DNA of 64,000 bases from Spirosoma foliorum. Its GTDB lineage: Bacteria > Bacteroidota > Bacteroidia > Cytophagales > Spirosomataceae. Of the stretch, positions 33,614 to 42,430 are shown piece by piece. The DNA is taken from NCBI RefSeq assembly GCF_014117325.1, contig NZ_CP059732.1, positions 8,197,501 through 8,261,500 on the forward strand, read 5' to 3'. Positions within the stretch are counted from its first letter, which is position 1. Each line of letters starts with the position of its first letter. The notes beneath the pieces were generated by a model. That model saw only the letters and a list, made by a program, of their open reading frames with translations, made no database searches and had not been told where the DNA came from. The position numbers and the translations under genes were made by a program.

Positions 33614-34936
33614 TTACTTCGTTAATTTCTCCGTAACAACCCGCTCCAGGTATTCGCGGATGGGTTGAATTTTGATCTGGCTAATTACATCCTGCGAGAA
33701 GGCATATAACAATAACGTACGCGCTTCATCTTTCGGAATACCCCGCGAACGCATGTAGAACAGCGCTTCATCGTTTAGTTGTCCTGTGGTTGTCCCGTGC
33801 GAACATTTAACATCGTCGGCAAAGATTTCCAACTGAGGTTTCGTGTTCATCGAGGCTCCCGGCGACAATACGACGTTCTTGCAAGACTGATAAGCATTGG
33901 TTTTCTGGGCATCGGGACGAACGAAAATCTTACCGTTGAAAACCCCCGTGCTATTGTCATCCAGAATCCCCTTGTAAAGCTCGTTGCTGTATGAATTTGG
34001 CATGGCATGGTCAACAAGCGTGTGGTTGTCCACATGCTGGCGACCGTTGGGCATATACAAACCGTACATAAACGCTTCGGCATGCTGGCCGTTGAGCACA
34101 ATGTTCAGGTTGTTCCGAACGAAGTTGCCGTTAAGGGTAATCGTAGCCGAATAGAAGTGGCTATTGTCTTTCTGGTTAACCTGCGTCGTACCGATGTGGT
34201 AGGCTTTCTCGGTTTCGTTCTGCACTTTATAAAACTGCATACGAGCATCGTGATCAAGCACGATTTCGGTTACCACATTGACAAAGCTTGTGCCTTCGCC
34301 GAGTGTCCGATACGATTCGGCCATCATGACCTCCGCGTTTTTACCAACCACAACCAGGTTACGAGGTTGAGATGCAACGTTTTTGGTACGCGCGTCGGTA
34401 ATGAAACGAAGGATAATTGGCTGCTCAACGGTTGTATTATCGGGCACACGAATTACTACACCATCAGTAGCCAGCGCCGTATTCAATGCTGTAAAAGCGT
34501 TGTCCTTATAATCAGCGTAATGCGCAAAGTGGGTCCCGATTAGCTCCGGTTCACTTTTAATAGCTTCCGCTAAACTGGTAATTTTTACCTGTTCGGCAGG
34601 GCTGACAAGGCGAGATAGTTCAGGATGATATTGGCCATTGATGAAGTACAATAGATTACCATCGAGGTTTGGAATTTCGAGTGGAGCCAGATCTTCAGCC
34701 GTTACCGTCGCGTTATCGTCGAGGTCAAACGATTGCTTTAATAAACCACTGACACTAGAATATTTCCATTCCTCGTTGCGAGTCGTTGGAAAGCCAAGCT
34801 GATCAAATTGCTTCAAAGCCGCCCGGCGGAGTTGATGTAACGGGGCTTTTCGCTCGCCGTTCATGCGCTCCTCGTTGTCCCGGAAAGCCGCCAGCAACTG
34901 GTCTTTAAAATCGTTATAGGATGCGTATGGAGTCAT
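33614..34936 (-). CDS. sufD: Fe-S cluster assembly protein SufD
   Basis: This 440-residue protein is a SufB/SufD-type beta-helix subunit. The N-terminal helical part (FPTTRNEEWKYSSVSGLL) is followed by the beta-helix (NAEVMMAESYRTL, DHDARMQFYKVQNETEKAYH) and the conserved end: FNGKIFVRPDAQKTNAYQSC, KPQLEIFADDVKCSHGTTTG and RGIPKDEARTLLLYAF. It joins SufC (and SufB) in the scaffold complex. The usual partner SufB is not encoded nearby. Confidence 0.93.
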   Translation of the reverse strand: MTPYASYNDFKDQLLAAFRDNEERMNGERKAPLHQLRRAALKQFDQLGFPTTRNEEWKYSSVSGLLKQSFDLDDNATVTAEDLAPLEIPNLDGNLLYFINGQYHPELSRLVSPAEQVKITSLAEAIKSEPELIGTHFAHYADYKDNAFTALNTALATDGVVIRVPDNTTVEQPIILRFITDARTKNVASQPRNLVVVGKNAEVMMAESYRTLGEGTSFVNVVTEIVLDHDARMQFYKVQNETEKAYHIGTTQVNQKDNSHFYSATITLNGNFVRNNLNIVLNGQHAEAFMYGLYMPNGRQHVDNHTLVDHAMPNSYSNELYKGILDDNSTGVFNGKIFVRPDAQKTNAYQSCKNVVLSPGASMNTKPQLEIFADDVKCSHGTTTGQLNDEALFYMRSRGIPKDEARTLLLYAFSQDVISQIKIQPIREYLERVVTEKLTK

Positions 34937-34941
34937 TTCTT

Positions 34942-35016
34942 TAATGATGAATGACTGAATGATAAATGATGAATGATTTCAATACGAGTCATTCATTATT
35001 CATCATTCATCATTGA
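34942..35016. repeat. ATGATGAATG-word inverted repeat between sufC and sufD
   Basis: AATGATGAATGACTGAATG and AAATGATGAATGAT on the left oppose CATTCATTATTCATC and ATTCATCATT on the right. It is in the middle of an operon, so it may modulate the sufC/sufD ratio rather than end transcription. Confidence 0.7.
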
Positions 35017-35017
35017 T

Positions 35018-35770
35018 TTATACTGCTGCTTCGGCTTTAATCCAGTCGTATCCTTTTTCTTCCAGTTCAAGCGCCAGTTCTTTCGGTCCCGATTTCACAA
35101 TGCGACCTTTGTATAGTACGTGTACATAATCAGGCACGATGTAGTCGAGTAGACGTTGGTAGTGGGTTACCACAATCGTAGCCCGTTCTGGTGAGCGCAG
35201 TTGATTAACGCCATCGGCCACAATTCGTAGGGCGTCGATGTCCAGACCCGAATCGGTTTCGTCCAGGATCGCTAATTTTGGTTCGAGCATCGCCATCTGG
35301 AAAATTTCGTTCCGCTTTTTCTCTCCACCCGAAAAGCCTTCGTTCAATGAACGACTCAGTAAGGATTGGTCGATGTTAACGAGCTTCATTTTCTCTTTCA
35401 TCAACTTCAGAAACTGAACCGCATCGAGTGGGTCCTGACCGCGATACTTCCGGATCTCGTTCAGGGCTGTTTTTAAGAAGTTAGTGGTGCTAACGCCTGG
35501 AATTTCTACAGGATATTGAAACGCTAAGAAAATACCTTCGGCAGCGCGTTCTTCGGGAGCCATATCCAGTAAGTCCTTACCGTCAAATTCTACACTTCCA
35601 CCCGTTACCGTATAGTCTTCGCGGCCTGCCAGAACCGAGGCCAACGTGCTCTTGCCTGCTCCGTTAGGACCCATTATGGCGTGAACCTCACCGGGGTTGA
35701 CTTCCAGATTGAGACCTCTTAATATTTCTTTTTCGCCTATTGAGGCCTGTAAATTACTGATGGATAACAT
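35018..35770 (-). CDS. sufC: Fe-S assembly ATPase SufC
   Basis: This 250-residue ABC-type ATPase has Walker A IMGPNGAGKSTLA, the Q-loop FLAFQYPVEIPG, the signature GFSGGEKKRNEIFQ, Walker B PKLAILDETDSGLDIDAL and the switch His in IVVTHYQRLLDY. It powers the SufBCD scaffold. It is the first gene of the row: a TAACTTTG box lies 34 bases before its ATG. Confidence 0.96.
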   Translation of the reverse strand: MLSISNLQASIGEKEILRGLNLEVNPGEVHAIMGPNGAGKSTLASVLAGREDYTVTGGSVEFDGKDLLDMAPEERAAEGIFLAFQYPVEIPGVSTTNFLKTALNEIRKYRGQDPLDAVQFLKLMKEKMKLVNIDQSLLSRSLNEGFSGGEKKRNEIFQMAMLEPKLAILDETDSGLDIDALRIVADGVNQLRSPERATIVVTHYQRLLDYIVPDYVHVLYKGRIVKSGPKELALELEEKGYDWIKAEAAV

Positions 35771-35803
35771 AATAAGTTATATCGTGACGGGCAAACAAAG
35801 CCG

Positions 35804-35811
35804 CAAAGTTA
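35804..35811 (-). promoter_or_regulatory. -7 promoter box for the suf operon
   Basis: On the minus strand TAACTTTG fits TAnnTTTG, 34 bases before sufC. Together with a hairpin 110 bases further upstream it shows that transcription begins at sufC, so no sufB is hidden upstream in the same unit. Confidence 0.55.
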
Positions 35812-35919
35812 ACAGATGAAATGGTATCTGATCTGGTAGGGTAACAAAATAGGCCGTTTAAAAGTTGACCACGCCGATTCTTCTTCGCCGATAATGAGCA
35901 TTATACGCTAAAAATACCA

Positions 35920-35944
35920 AAACCCGCCGTTGAGATGCGGGTTT
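35920..35944 (-). terminator. Hairpin terminator after the 1215-residue protein gene
   Basis: AAACCCGC (35920-35927) pairs with GCGGGTTT (35937-35944); it lies about 60 bases after the stop at 36002 on the minus strand. Confidence 0.65.
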
Positions 35945-36001
35945 AGTAACGATCACACTGTTTTTTATGCGTTAATGAAAATGAGTTAATTCTGGATTTG
36001 G

Positions 36002-39000
36002 TTACCGTCTAACTCGTCTTGTTAATTTAACGACCAACGGCACACAGGCGTTTGCAGGACAGGTGCAAACCGAAGGTGTTAGCATGACCGTCGAATCTTT
36101 ATAACAGCCTGAAGTTGAATAGATGCGTACTGTGAATGGTTGCGCTGAGGCCGGATTTGCCAGATTACTGACGATAACGCCCCCTGCCGGAACTGCCTGG
36201 GCCGGGCCTGATAAAGCAACCGCTGAATTAAAGACAACTCCACCCGAGTACTGATACGTATCGCCCGTTGAGAATCCGTTAATCACAATCTTGCCATTTT
36301 GAAGCGCCATCGTTCCTGCACAGGTAACTGGTATGGCTGTGGCTACTGCTGTTACGCTACAAGCTGGAGAGCAGGAGAGAGGGGCGGTGTACGTTGTACT
36401 GGCAGTTTGCCCTAAATAACTGACGACTACCGTGTGTAAACCAGTTCCACTTGGTAATCCACTCAGTGAGTAAGGAACTGATGTTGCACTGGTAGCGACT
36501 GTAACTGTAAGGCTACTGGAGCCATCGGTGATTGTGAGGACGCCAGTTGTAGCGTTCGTCAGACTAACGACGCCAGTTGTGTTATATGTATTGGTTCCCG
36601 GTATACAAACGCCCGGATCGGTAACTGCCAACCTTATGCCAGCACTACAAGAGGCAGGAGCGGTGTAGGTGGCGCTGGTTGTTGAACAATCTGGTAAGCT
36701 TACCGTCACACTATGACTCGCTCCGTCGGAGATCAGATTGCTGAAAATAGCGGTTAGGCTGGTTGTTGCCGAACTGGTTTGGAACGTTTGAATTTGCCCT
36801 CTATTCGTAACGGTCAGTGTTCCCGTTGTTGGATTGGTCAGTGAAATGACGACCGTTGATGAGTGGGTGTTGGTTGCTGGCGCACATGCCCCTACGGTTG
36901 CTATGGCACTGATCGAGCAAACGGGTGTTGGCGTTACCGAGCAGGATACAGGAGCGCTGTAGCTAGCTGTTGTAGTACCACAGCCTGGCAAACTGGCTAT
37001 CACGGTGTGCGTTGATCCATCCGATTTTAAATCGATGAACGTAATGGTAAAGACAGCGCTGCTACCGGCCGTTGTCACAAACGTAGCACTGCTTGGACCA
37101 TCCGAAACAGTCAGCGTACCGGCCACAGGATTGGTCAATTGGATAACAGCGGTAGATGAATACGTATTGGTCGCAACTGCGCATTGACCAGCTGTAACCG
37201 ATGCTACGAGTGAGCAAATAGGTGCGACTGAACAGGAGCCGGGGGCCGTGTAAGTAGCTGTTGTCATGCTGCAACCTGGTAATGAGGCTGTAACCGTATG
37301 ACTGGCTCCATTCGAAACAATATTGGCCAGCGTAGCGGTGAAGGATGCATTGCTACCGGCCGTTGTCGCAAACGTTAAGCTAGCTGGTCCATCGGTAACT
37401 GTGAGCACGCCTGTCGGCGGATTATTTACGGTTACAACAGCCACAGTAGTGAATGTATTGGTCGCGGTTTGGCACTGTCCGGGCGTGGGCACTATAGTCA
37501 TGGAGCAGACAGGCGTTACAGAGCAGGAGCCAGGTGCCGTGAAGGTGGCTGTAGTGGTTCCACAATCCGGAGAACTAATGGTGACTGTGTGGTTGACTCC
37601 GTCAGAAGGCAGATTAGGCAGGATAACTGTAAAGTTGGTGATACCTGAGGCAACGGTCTGGCTACTAGGTGAAAATCCAGGAAGATTGATACTAAGCGTT
37701 GTTGCTGAAGAGTTGGTCAGCGAGATAACAACGGATGCCGAATAGGTGTTTGTGGCAGTGGCGCATATGCCCGCAGTAGCTGTCGCGCTCAGGCTGCAGG
37801 TTGGGGCTACAGAACAAGATAGGGGTGACGTATAGCTCGCACTGGCGGTATGACCTAAATAAGTAGCGGTCACCGTATGCGAACCAGTGCCACTGAGTAA
37901 CCCACTCATCGAATAAGGCACTGAAGTGGCTCCTGCACTGACCGAGATGGTAGTCGTATTGGCGCCATCGGTAATTATAACAGATCCGGTTGTGGCGTTT
38001 GTTAGACTGATAACTCCCGTGGCCGTATACGTATTGGTGGCGGGTAGACAGGTGCCGGAATTTGTAATGCTCACGCCCAGGCCAATACTACAGGAACCAG
38101 GAGCCGTATAGGTGGTGCTGGCCGTTGAACACCCAGGCAAACTAACGACTACCGTATGGCTAGATCCGTCTGAAATTATATTATCGAAAATAGCTGCGAA
38201 GGTGGTTGAGCTGCCTGCTGTAGTAGCAAACGTCAAACTCTTAGGGCCATCGCTCACCGTTAACGTACCGGCCATTGGATTCGTTAAGCTAATAAGGGCC
38301 GTTGTTGAGTAAGTGCTAGTAAGAGGAGCACACGAACCAGGAGTTGCTGAAACACTGACGCTACAGCAAACGGTCGGTAACAACACCGCAGTCACATCCG
38401 TATAGCAACCTGATGAATTATACACCCGGACTGTGTACGATTGAGCGGTGGCGGGACTTGCCAAATTGCTAACAATTACGCCACCTGCCGGAATAGTTTT
38501 AGGAGCACCGGATAAAGAGGCCGCCGGGTTAAAATCTGTACCTAATGAATACTGGTAGGTGTAAGCAGAACGGAAATTGCTTAGCGTAATATTTCCGTTT
38601 GTTAATGTGGTACTACCTGTACAAGTTGCCGGTACTGCAATAGCTCGAAACGTGGGAAGAGTGTCTTCCTGAACAATAAACGGGCAACAACTAAAATCTG
38701 GACATTTACCCGATACATTGTCTACGGCCAGACTATACGTGCCCGGCGCAGTTATATCCAGCGTATTTGTGGTTTGGCTGGTAAGTTCGACATCATTCTT
38801 GAACCAACGATAGCTAGATCGGCCTGGTTTGGCTGTTAAACGAAAAACGTATACATCGCCTGTGCAGACCAGGATTGGTACAGATGTACAGACGGTAGCC
38901 GTATCACCAGTAATAATGGCCTGATTGTAAAGCACACCCGAACTGTCTACAGTAGCTTGATAAACCAGATTATAGCTTTGGTTAGCAGTTAAAGAAGCCA

Positions 39001-39649
39001 CCTTCCAGGTACTAACAGGCGTTCCCTGATTGAATGTAGTGCCAGTGGGAGCTGTGGATGACCCAGTTACAAAAGTTAGCCCTGTTGAGAGTGAATCCCG
39101 AACTACAACATTGGTTGCTGTGGAACTGCCTACATTAGTTAGCACCATTGTGTATGACAAAACATCGCCGAGCTTCGCTTTTGACTTATCGACCAGCTTT
39201 GTCAACGACAGTTGAGCGCCTACAGGTTGAGTGCAAGATCCTGGAGCCGAATAGGTGGCTGTTGCTGCATTACATCCAAACGGAGCAGCTGTTACCGTAT
39301 GCGAATTACCGTCGGAGATTAAGCCCGTAAACACAGCAGTGAACGTGGCTGAAGTGGTCGCTGCAGTCGCTAGCGTTTTACTCTGATCCCCGTCTGTGAT
39401 AGTCAATATACCAACTGGTGGATTGGTAATCGTTACAATGGCCGTACTCGAGTAGGTATTCGTGGTCGTGTTACACACACCCGGAAGAACCGTAATTGCT
39501 GTTGAACACTGCGCACGAACGACTTGGCTTGAAAGGAATATACCGATTGCTAAGACGCTTAGAAGGCCTAACTTGAATGAATGGAGCACCTGCAAACGAT
39601 GAGTAAGTAGCGTCTTACATGCAGATGGGTTAGAAATAAGCGTGAGCAT
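36002..39649 (-). CDS. Large secreted repeat protein (eight 90-100-residue repeats plus DUF11)
   Basis: This 1215-residue protein has an N-terminal export segment (GLLSVLAIGIFLSSQVVRAQ, about 28-47). A first repeat is followed by a DUF11 domain (LSLTKLVDKSKAKLGDVLSY, about 148-245) and an Ig-like piece. Seven more repeats follow of the form C..TNTYSSTAVIxLTNPxxGTLTVSDGxxS, SDGxSHTVxxSLPGC, TATYTAPGSCS. The Cys pattern suggests disulfides. Two copies of a TYQYSxGxxFN..PAGGVIVSNLA domain (about 370 and near the C terminus) flank the repeats. The end is basic (VKLTRRVRR). It is probably a surface adhesin-like protein; ligand unknown. Confidence 0.8.
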   Translation of the reverse strand: MLTLISNPSACKTLLTHRLQVLHSFKLGLLSVLAIGIFLSSQVVRAQCSTAITVLPGVCNTTTNTYSSTAIVTITNPPVGILTITDGDQSKTLATAATTSATFTAVFTGLISDGNSHTVTAAPFGCNAATATYSAPGSCTQPVGAQLSLTKLVDKSKAKLGDVLSYTMVLTNVGSSTATNVVVRDSLSTGLTFVTGSSTAPTGTTFNQGTPVSTWKVASLTANQSYNLVYQATVDSSGVLYNQAIITGDTATVCTSVPILVCTGDVYVFRLTAKPGRSSYRWFKNDVELTSQTTNTLDITAPGTYSLAVDNVSGKCPDFSCCPFIVQEDTLPTFRAIAVPATCTGSTTLTNGNITLSNFRSAYTYQYSLGTDFNPAASLSGAPKTIPAGGVIVSNLASPATAQSYTVRVYNSSGCYTDVTAVLLPTVCCSVSVSATPGSCAPLTSTYSTTALISLTNPMAGTLTVSDGPKSLTFATTAGSSTTFAAIFDNIISDGSSHTVVVSLPGCSTASTTYTAPGSCSIGLGVSITNSGTCLPATNTYTATGVISLTNATTGSVIITDGANTTTISVSAGATSVPYSMSGLLSGTGSHTVTATYLGHTASASYTSPLSCSVAPTCSLSATATAGICATATNTYSASVVISLTNSSATTLSINLPGFSPSSQTVASGITNFTVILPNLPSDGVNHTVTISSPDCGTTTATFTAPGSCSVTPVCSMTIVPTPGQCQTATNTFTTVAVVTVNNPPTGVLTVTDGPASLTFATTAGSNASFTATLANIVSNGASHTVTASLPGCSMTTATYTAPGSCSVAPICSLVASVTAGQCAVATNTYSSTAVIQLTNPVAGTLTVSDGPSSATFVTTAGSSAVFTITFIDLKSDGSTHTVIASLPGCGTTTASYSAPVSCSVTPTPVCSISAIATVGACAPATNTHSSTVVISLTNPTTGTLTVTNRGQIQTFQTSSATTSLTAIFSNLISDGASHSVTVSLPDCSTTSATYTAPASCSAGIRLAVTDPGVCIPGTNTYNTTGVVSLTNATTGVLTITDGSSSLTVTVATSATSVPYSLSGLPSGTGLHTVVVSYLGQTASTTYTAPLSCSPACSVTAVATAIPVTCAGTMALQNGKIVINGFSTGDTYQYSGGVVFNSAVALSGPAQAVPAGGVIVSNLANPASAQPFTVRIYSTSGCYKDSTVMLTPSVCTCPANACVPLVVKLTRRVRR

Positions 39650-40390
39650 ATAGCAAATCGGTTGAGCACAGAACTTGATTTATTTGCAAGTCCGAAACTG
39701 CCATAGCAAACCATGTGCCATATATGGAGATATGATATTCTTGATAGGTTTTAATTTGCCATAAAGGTGGATTTTATGTTTACTTATATTGATATTTTAT
39801 TGTATATTGTTGTATTAAAACAATAAATGGTAACATTTGTATTGAATCTCTTTTTGCTTTATTAGTTACGTTTAATGGTTTGGTCTGTTCTAAATTCGAA
39901 TGTTCCAAAGCCTGTTTTTCTCTCTTCAGCTAAGGCTTTTATCGGATTTTCCATTGATTAGTTACCGATGCTTATAGCAAAAAAACACGGCCAATTATTT
40001 TGGTGTAATTCGAAGGAAATATTGTTTTTTGTGTTGATTAAGTAATGCTATTTCCTGAAATTAATTACACCAACTATTGCGTATAGTTGCTGATTATAAG
40101 GTAAATAAGGTTTTGCATTGATCGAGATGACTATTACTGTCTAGGTGTTCTGCTCTTGTAAGAAACCGTTTTTTTTAATCCGATTACAAGGTCTTATTAA
40201 GTCTATTTTCAGTTGCCAACTGTCGATAGGTTAGTCGAATAATCAATTAATATATGCAATAATGTTCATGTTTTATTTCTAATAGCAAGCTCGGTCTGTG
40301 ATAGGCTAAAAATGGTCAAGACGGCCAGACTTAACTTCGTTGTTTAGTAGAGGAGCAAATTTTTTTTACAAAAGTCATTAAAAAGCAAAA
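39650..40390. other. Long A+T-rich gene-poor stretch
   Basis: About 740 bases with no credible gene on either strand and no hit to an RNA I know. It is much more A+T-rich than the flanking genes. It is the upstream region of the 1215-residue protein gene and may hold its promoter and control sites, but no exact TAnnTTTG box is close to that start. Confidence 0.5.
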
Positions 40391-40392
40391 AA

Positions 40393-40412
40393 CGGAGCCC
40401 ACTCCGGCTCCG
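40393..40412 (-). terminator. Hairpin terminator
   Basis: CGGAGCC and GGCTCCG form a seven-pair G+C-rich stem with a six-base loop. On the minus strand it follows the 98-residue gene (stop at 40493) and leads into a T-rich run. Confidence 0.65.
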
Positions 40413-40492
40413 AATTAACTTAAGTTGACGTTCTAAATCTGTTTTTTTAGGAAGAAGTCGCTCCCGAATATCCAGTTCTCGGAAGCTGATCG

Positions 40493-40789
40493 TCAACGTC
40501 TCGGGTTCTGTTGGGACACAACCTGTTGCTGTTGAGTCAGTGGATTTTCCAGAATTAGCAACCGTTCCCGAATTTGCCGAAGTGTTTTGAGACTGGCTTT
40601 ATTACCAGCTCTGGCCGTAGTGAGCGCTATTTTTACACACTGGCGTAGGTTATTGGTACTCGCCCATTTAGAGATAGTAAACGCCGTATCGGGTAAACAG
40701 CGGCCCTGATAAAAACTGAGGAGGTCGTCAAGCTCGTTCATAGTATAAGTATACGTCTGATAGACTTGAGAGGTTTTTAAAAATTTCAT
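40493..40789 (-). CDS. Small hypothetical protein, 98 residues
   Basis: This small helical protein resembles a group of short Bacteroidota proteins with the pattern ELxxxxxFYxGxxLP..I..W...N....V, here MNELDDLLSFYQGRCLPDTA and KWASTNNLRQCVKIALTTAR, followed by SLKTLRQIRERLLILE. That is similar in layout to DUF6965, but I am unsure. There is no signal peptide. An inner ATG at 40741 (MNELDD) may be the real start. It is a single gene between two hairpins. Confidence 0.5.
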   Translation of the reverse strand: MKFLKTSQVYQTYTYTMNELDDLLSFYQGRCLPDTAFTISKWASTNNLRQCVKIALTTARAGNKASLKTLRQIRERLLILENPLTQQQQVVSQQNPRR

Positions 40790-40923
40790 TTATTTTCTAA
40801 ACGGTATATTTCCGGAACCGTATAGGCCACTAAACGTTACGAACTAGTAACAAATGTCATCTACTAAGTCTGTTACTCTGCCTCCAATCTCGCCCGTCGA
40901 TCTTAGGCAGGTCGTAGAAACAA

Positions 40924-40952
40924 AAACGCTGATCCTATTAGAATCAGCGTTT
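40924..40952. terminator. Hairpin AAACGCTGAT/ATCAGCGTTT
   Basis: A ten-base-pair perfect stem with nine-base loop, flanked by A on the left and T on the right, so it can stop transcription in either direction. There is no gene directly next to it; nothing else is seen at 40790-41240. Confidence 0.6.
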
Positions 40953-41245
40953 GTAGTTGTTCACCCTCCCTAAGAGTGAAGTATATACTATTGACCGTAG
41001 TGGTCAGGCTTTTAACATTTACAGGTTTAAATTGACTTGATACTCTTTAGACACAGATACGCCTAAAAGGTAACAGAACTATGAAATTTTATTCTACAAA
41101 TAATAACAGTTTATTTCCTGCGTACATCCATTGCCCGGCCTCCTTGTTTGGGTAACAAACAATAAACTATGAATGCCGCCCTTTTGATTTGTAGTTTTTT
41201 CTCTTTGTGCAAAGGCGTTTACTGATTGATTGTACTAGTTAAGGA

Positions 41246-41641
41246 GAAACGCCCGTTCCTGTACAGCCCCAAAATGGCTATGTCACAATTCATCGAACCT
41301 AGAAAAAAGGCGATCGGATTGATTTGAATCTGCCCATTCAACCCCGAGTCGTCTTCCCAAACGATTCGATCCAAACAATTAAGGGTAAAATAGCCATTGC
41401 ATCCGGTCCAATTGTTTACAGCCTGGAAGGCATTAGCAATCCAGAGCTGGATGCCTATCAGTTCAGGGCGAATCCACAATTGAAACTGATTTATAAACCG
41501 GAGTTACTGAACGGAGTCAATGTAGTTACGGGCCAGGCACTTGATAAATCCTCGAAAGAGGTAACATTTACTGCCATTCCATTTTATGCGCCTGGTAATC
41601 GAGGTAGTTTTCCCTATAAAGTCTGGCTACCGAAACACTAA
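41246..41641 (+). pseudogene. C-terminal remnant of a GH127-type (DUF1680) glycosidase
   Basis: Read in one frame this encodes NGYVTIHRT, an amber codon (TAG at 41300-41302) and KKGDRIDLNLPIQPRVVFPN, then GKIAIASGPIVYSLEGISNP and VTFTAIPFYAPGNRGSFPYK. These match the C-terminal beta-sandwich of beta-L-arabinofuranosidase-like GH127 enzymes, where a Trp is usual at the amber position. The catalytic N-terminal part is gone. The open frame after the stop (from 41324, 105 residues) is unlikely to give a working protein. Confidence 0.82.
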
Positions 41642-41676
41642 ATTTGGGTAGTTAAATCGTCATGATTTAGTGTCCG

Positions 41677-41710
41677 AAAAACGGTGCCAACTCCTGTTGG
41701 CATCGTTTTT
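41677..41710 (+). terminator. Rho-independent terminator of the GH127 remnant
   Basis: AAAAACGGTGCCAA and TTGGCATCGTTTTT form a stem with one mismatch and a six-base loop, followed by more T. It lies 36 bases after the remnant's stop, so the original gene end is preserved. Confidence 0.85.
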
Positions 41711-41912
41711 TTTTTAGTGTGGCACTTTTGTTGCCTTTGGTAAGATCAATATCAATTAACAGGCTAAATGCGTTAATAATCACCATCTGACAGTTCAGAC
41801 GGAACCAGTCAAAAAAGGCCAATACATAGGCTTTTCATTATATTTTCATTAATTATTTAATTTTATCATTAAATAATTAAACATTTGTTCTTTTTTACCA
41901 ATACAATGTAGT

Positions 41913-42182
41913 ATGGGTGCTATAGTAAAATTATCGACAAAGAACGTGATCGATCTTTGGTTTGCCGAGGACACACCAATTCGACAATACAAAATCAGAA
42001 TGAATCCGAACCTGTGGGCTATGTGCGAGCGGGTCAGTCAAGACTTTAAGGCGCCTTCTGGCAGGCAGTCTCCAAGTCAATACCGTAAGTCGGATAAAGT
42101 AGCTTTCGCTAAGCTTGTTCTGGAAAAGTTTTCTGAGGAAGAATCCGTTGCGGACAAGGATTTATATGAGTTAGCGTACTAA
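41913..42182 (+). CDS. Small hypothetical protein, 89 residues
   Basis: I do not recognise the family. It is a charged soluble protein (KNVIDLWFAEDTPIRQYKIR, DKVAFAKLVLEKFSEEESVA) with a likely helical C terminus and no signal peptide. It begins at an ATG after an A+T-rich stretch and is followed by a clear terminator at 42287, which supports that it is expressed. No neighbour gives a clue to its job. Confidence 0.5.
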   Translation: MGAIVKLSTKNVIDLWFAEDTPIRQYKIRMNPNLWAMCERVSQDFKAPSGRQSPSQYRKSDKVAFAKLVLEKFSEEESVADKDLYELAY

Positions 42183-42286
42183 GTTCTTATGGGGACTTAG
42201 GGGCCAATCGTACACGAACAGAACACGAATCAAGTTGGGCAGTAACTCGATCTGGTTCGTTGCCAATAAAGCTAATTACTAAAAAA

Positions 42287-42307
42287 CCCAGCCATTCAAT
42301 GGCTGGG
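42287..42307. terminator. Hairpin CCCAGCCATT/AATGGCTGGG
   Basis: A ten-pair stem preceded by A6, about 105 bases after the 89-residue gene and 125 before the end of the oxidoreductase gene on the other strand. It may serve both. Confidence 0.65.
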
Positions 42308-42430
42308 CTTAAGCATTTATGGGTTAGCTCGTAGATGATATACTTAAGACGAGCCACCCATAAAAAGTAACTAATAACTAAAGTCGAGTTAGTCTACGGT
42401 CAACATTTCTGCAAAGCAATCAAGTGGTGT

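Noticed and set aside
34007..34543. Open frame of 178 residues antisense to sufD
   Set aside because: It mirrors the sufD codon pattern and shows no start signal or domain, while sufD is complete and certain.
37323..37745. Open frame of 140 residues antisense to the 1215-residue protein
   Set aside because: It reflects the repeat structure of the real gene; no independent start or motif.
39650..40390. Replication origin in the A+T-rich stretch
   Set aside because: No dnaA gene, DnaA-box cluster or other origin marker is visible; low G+C alone is not enough.
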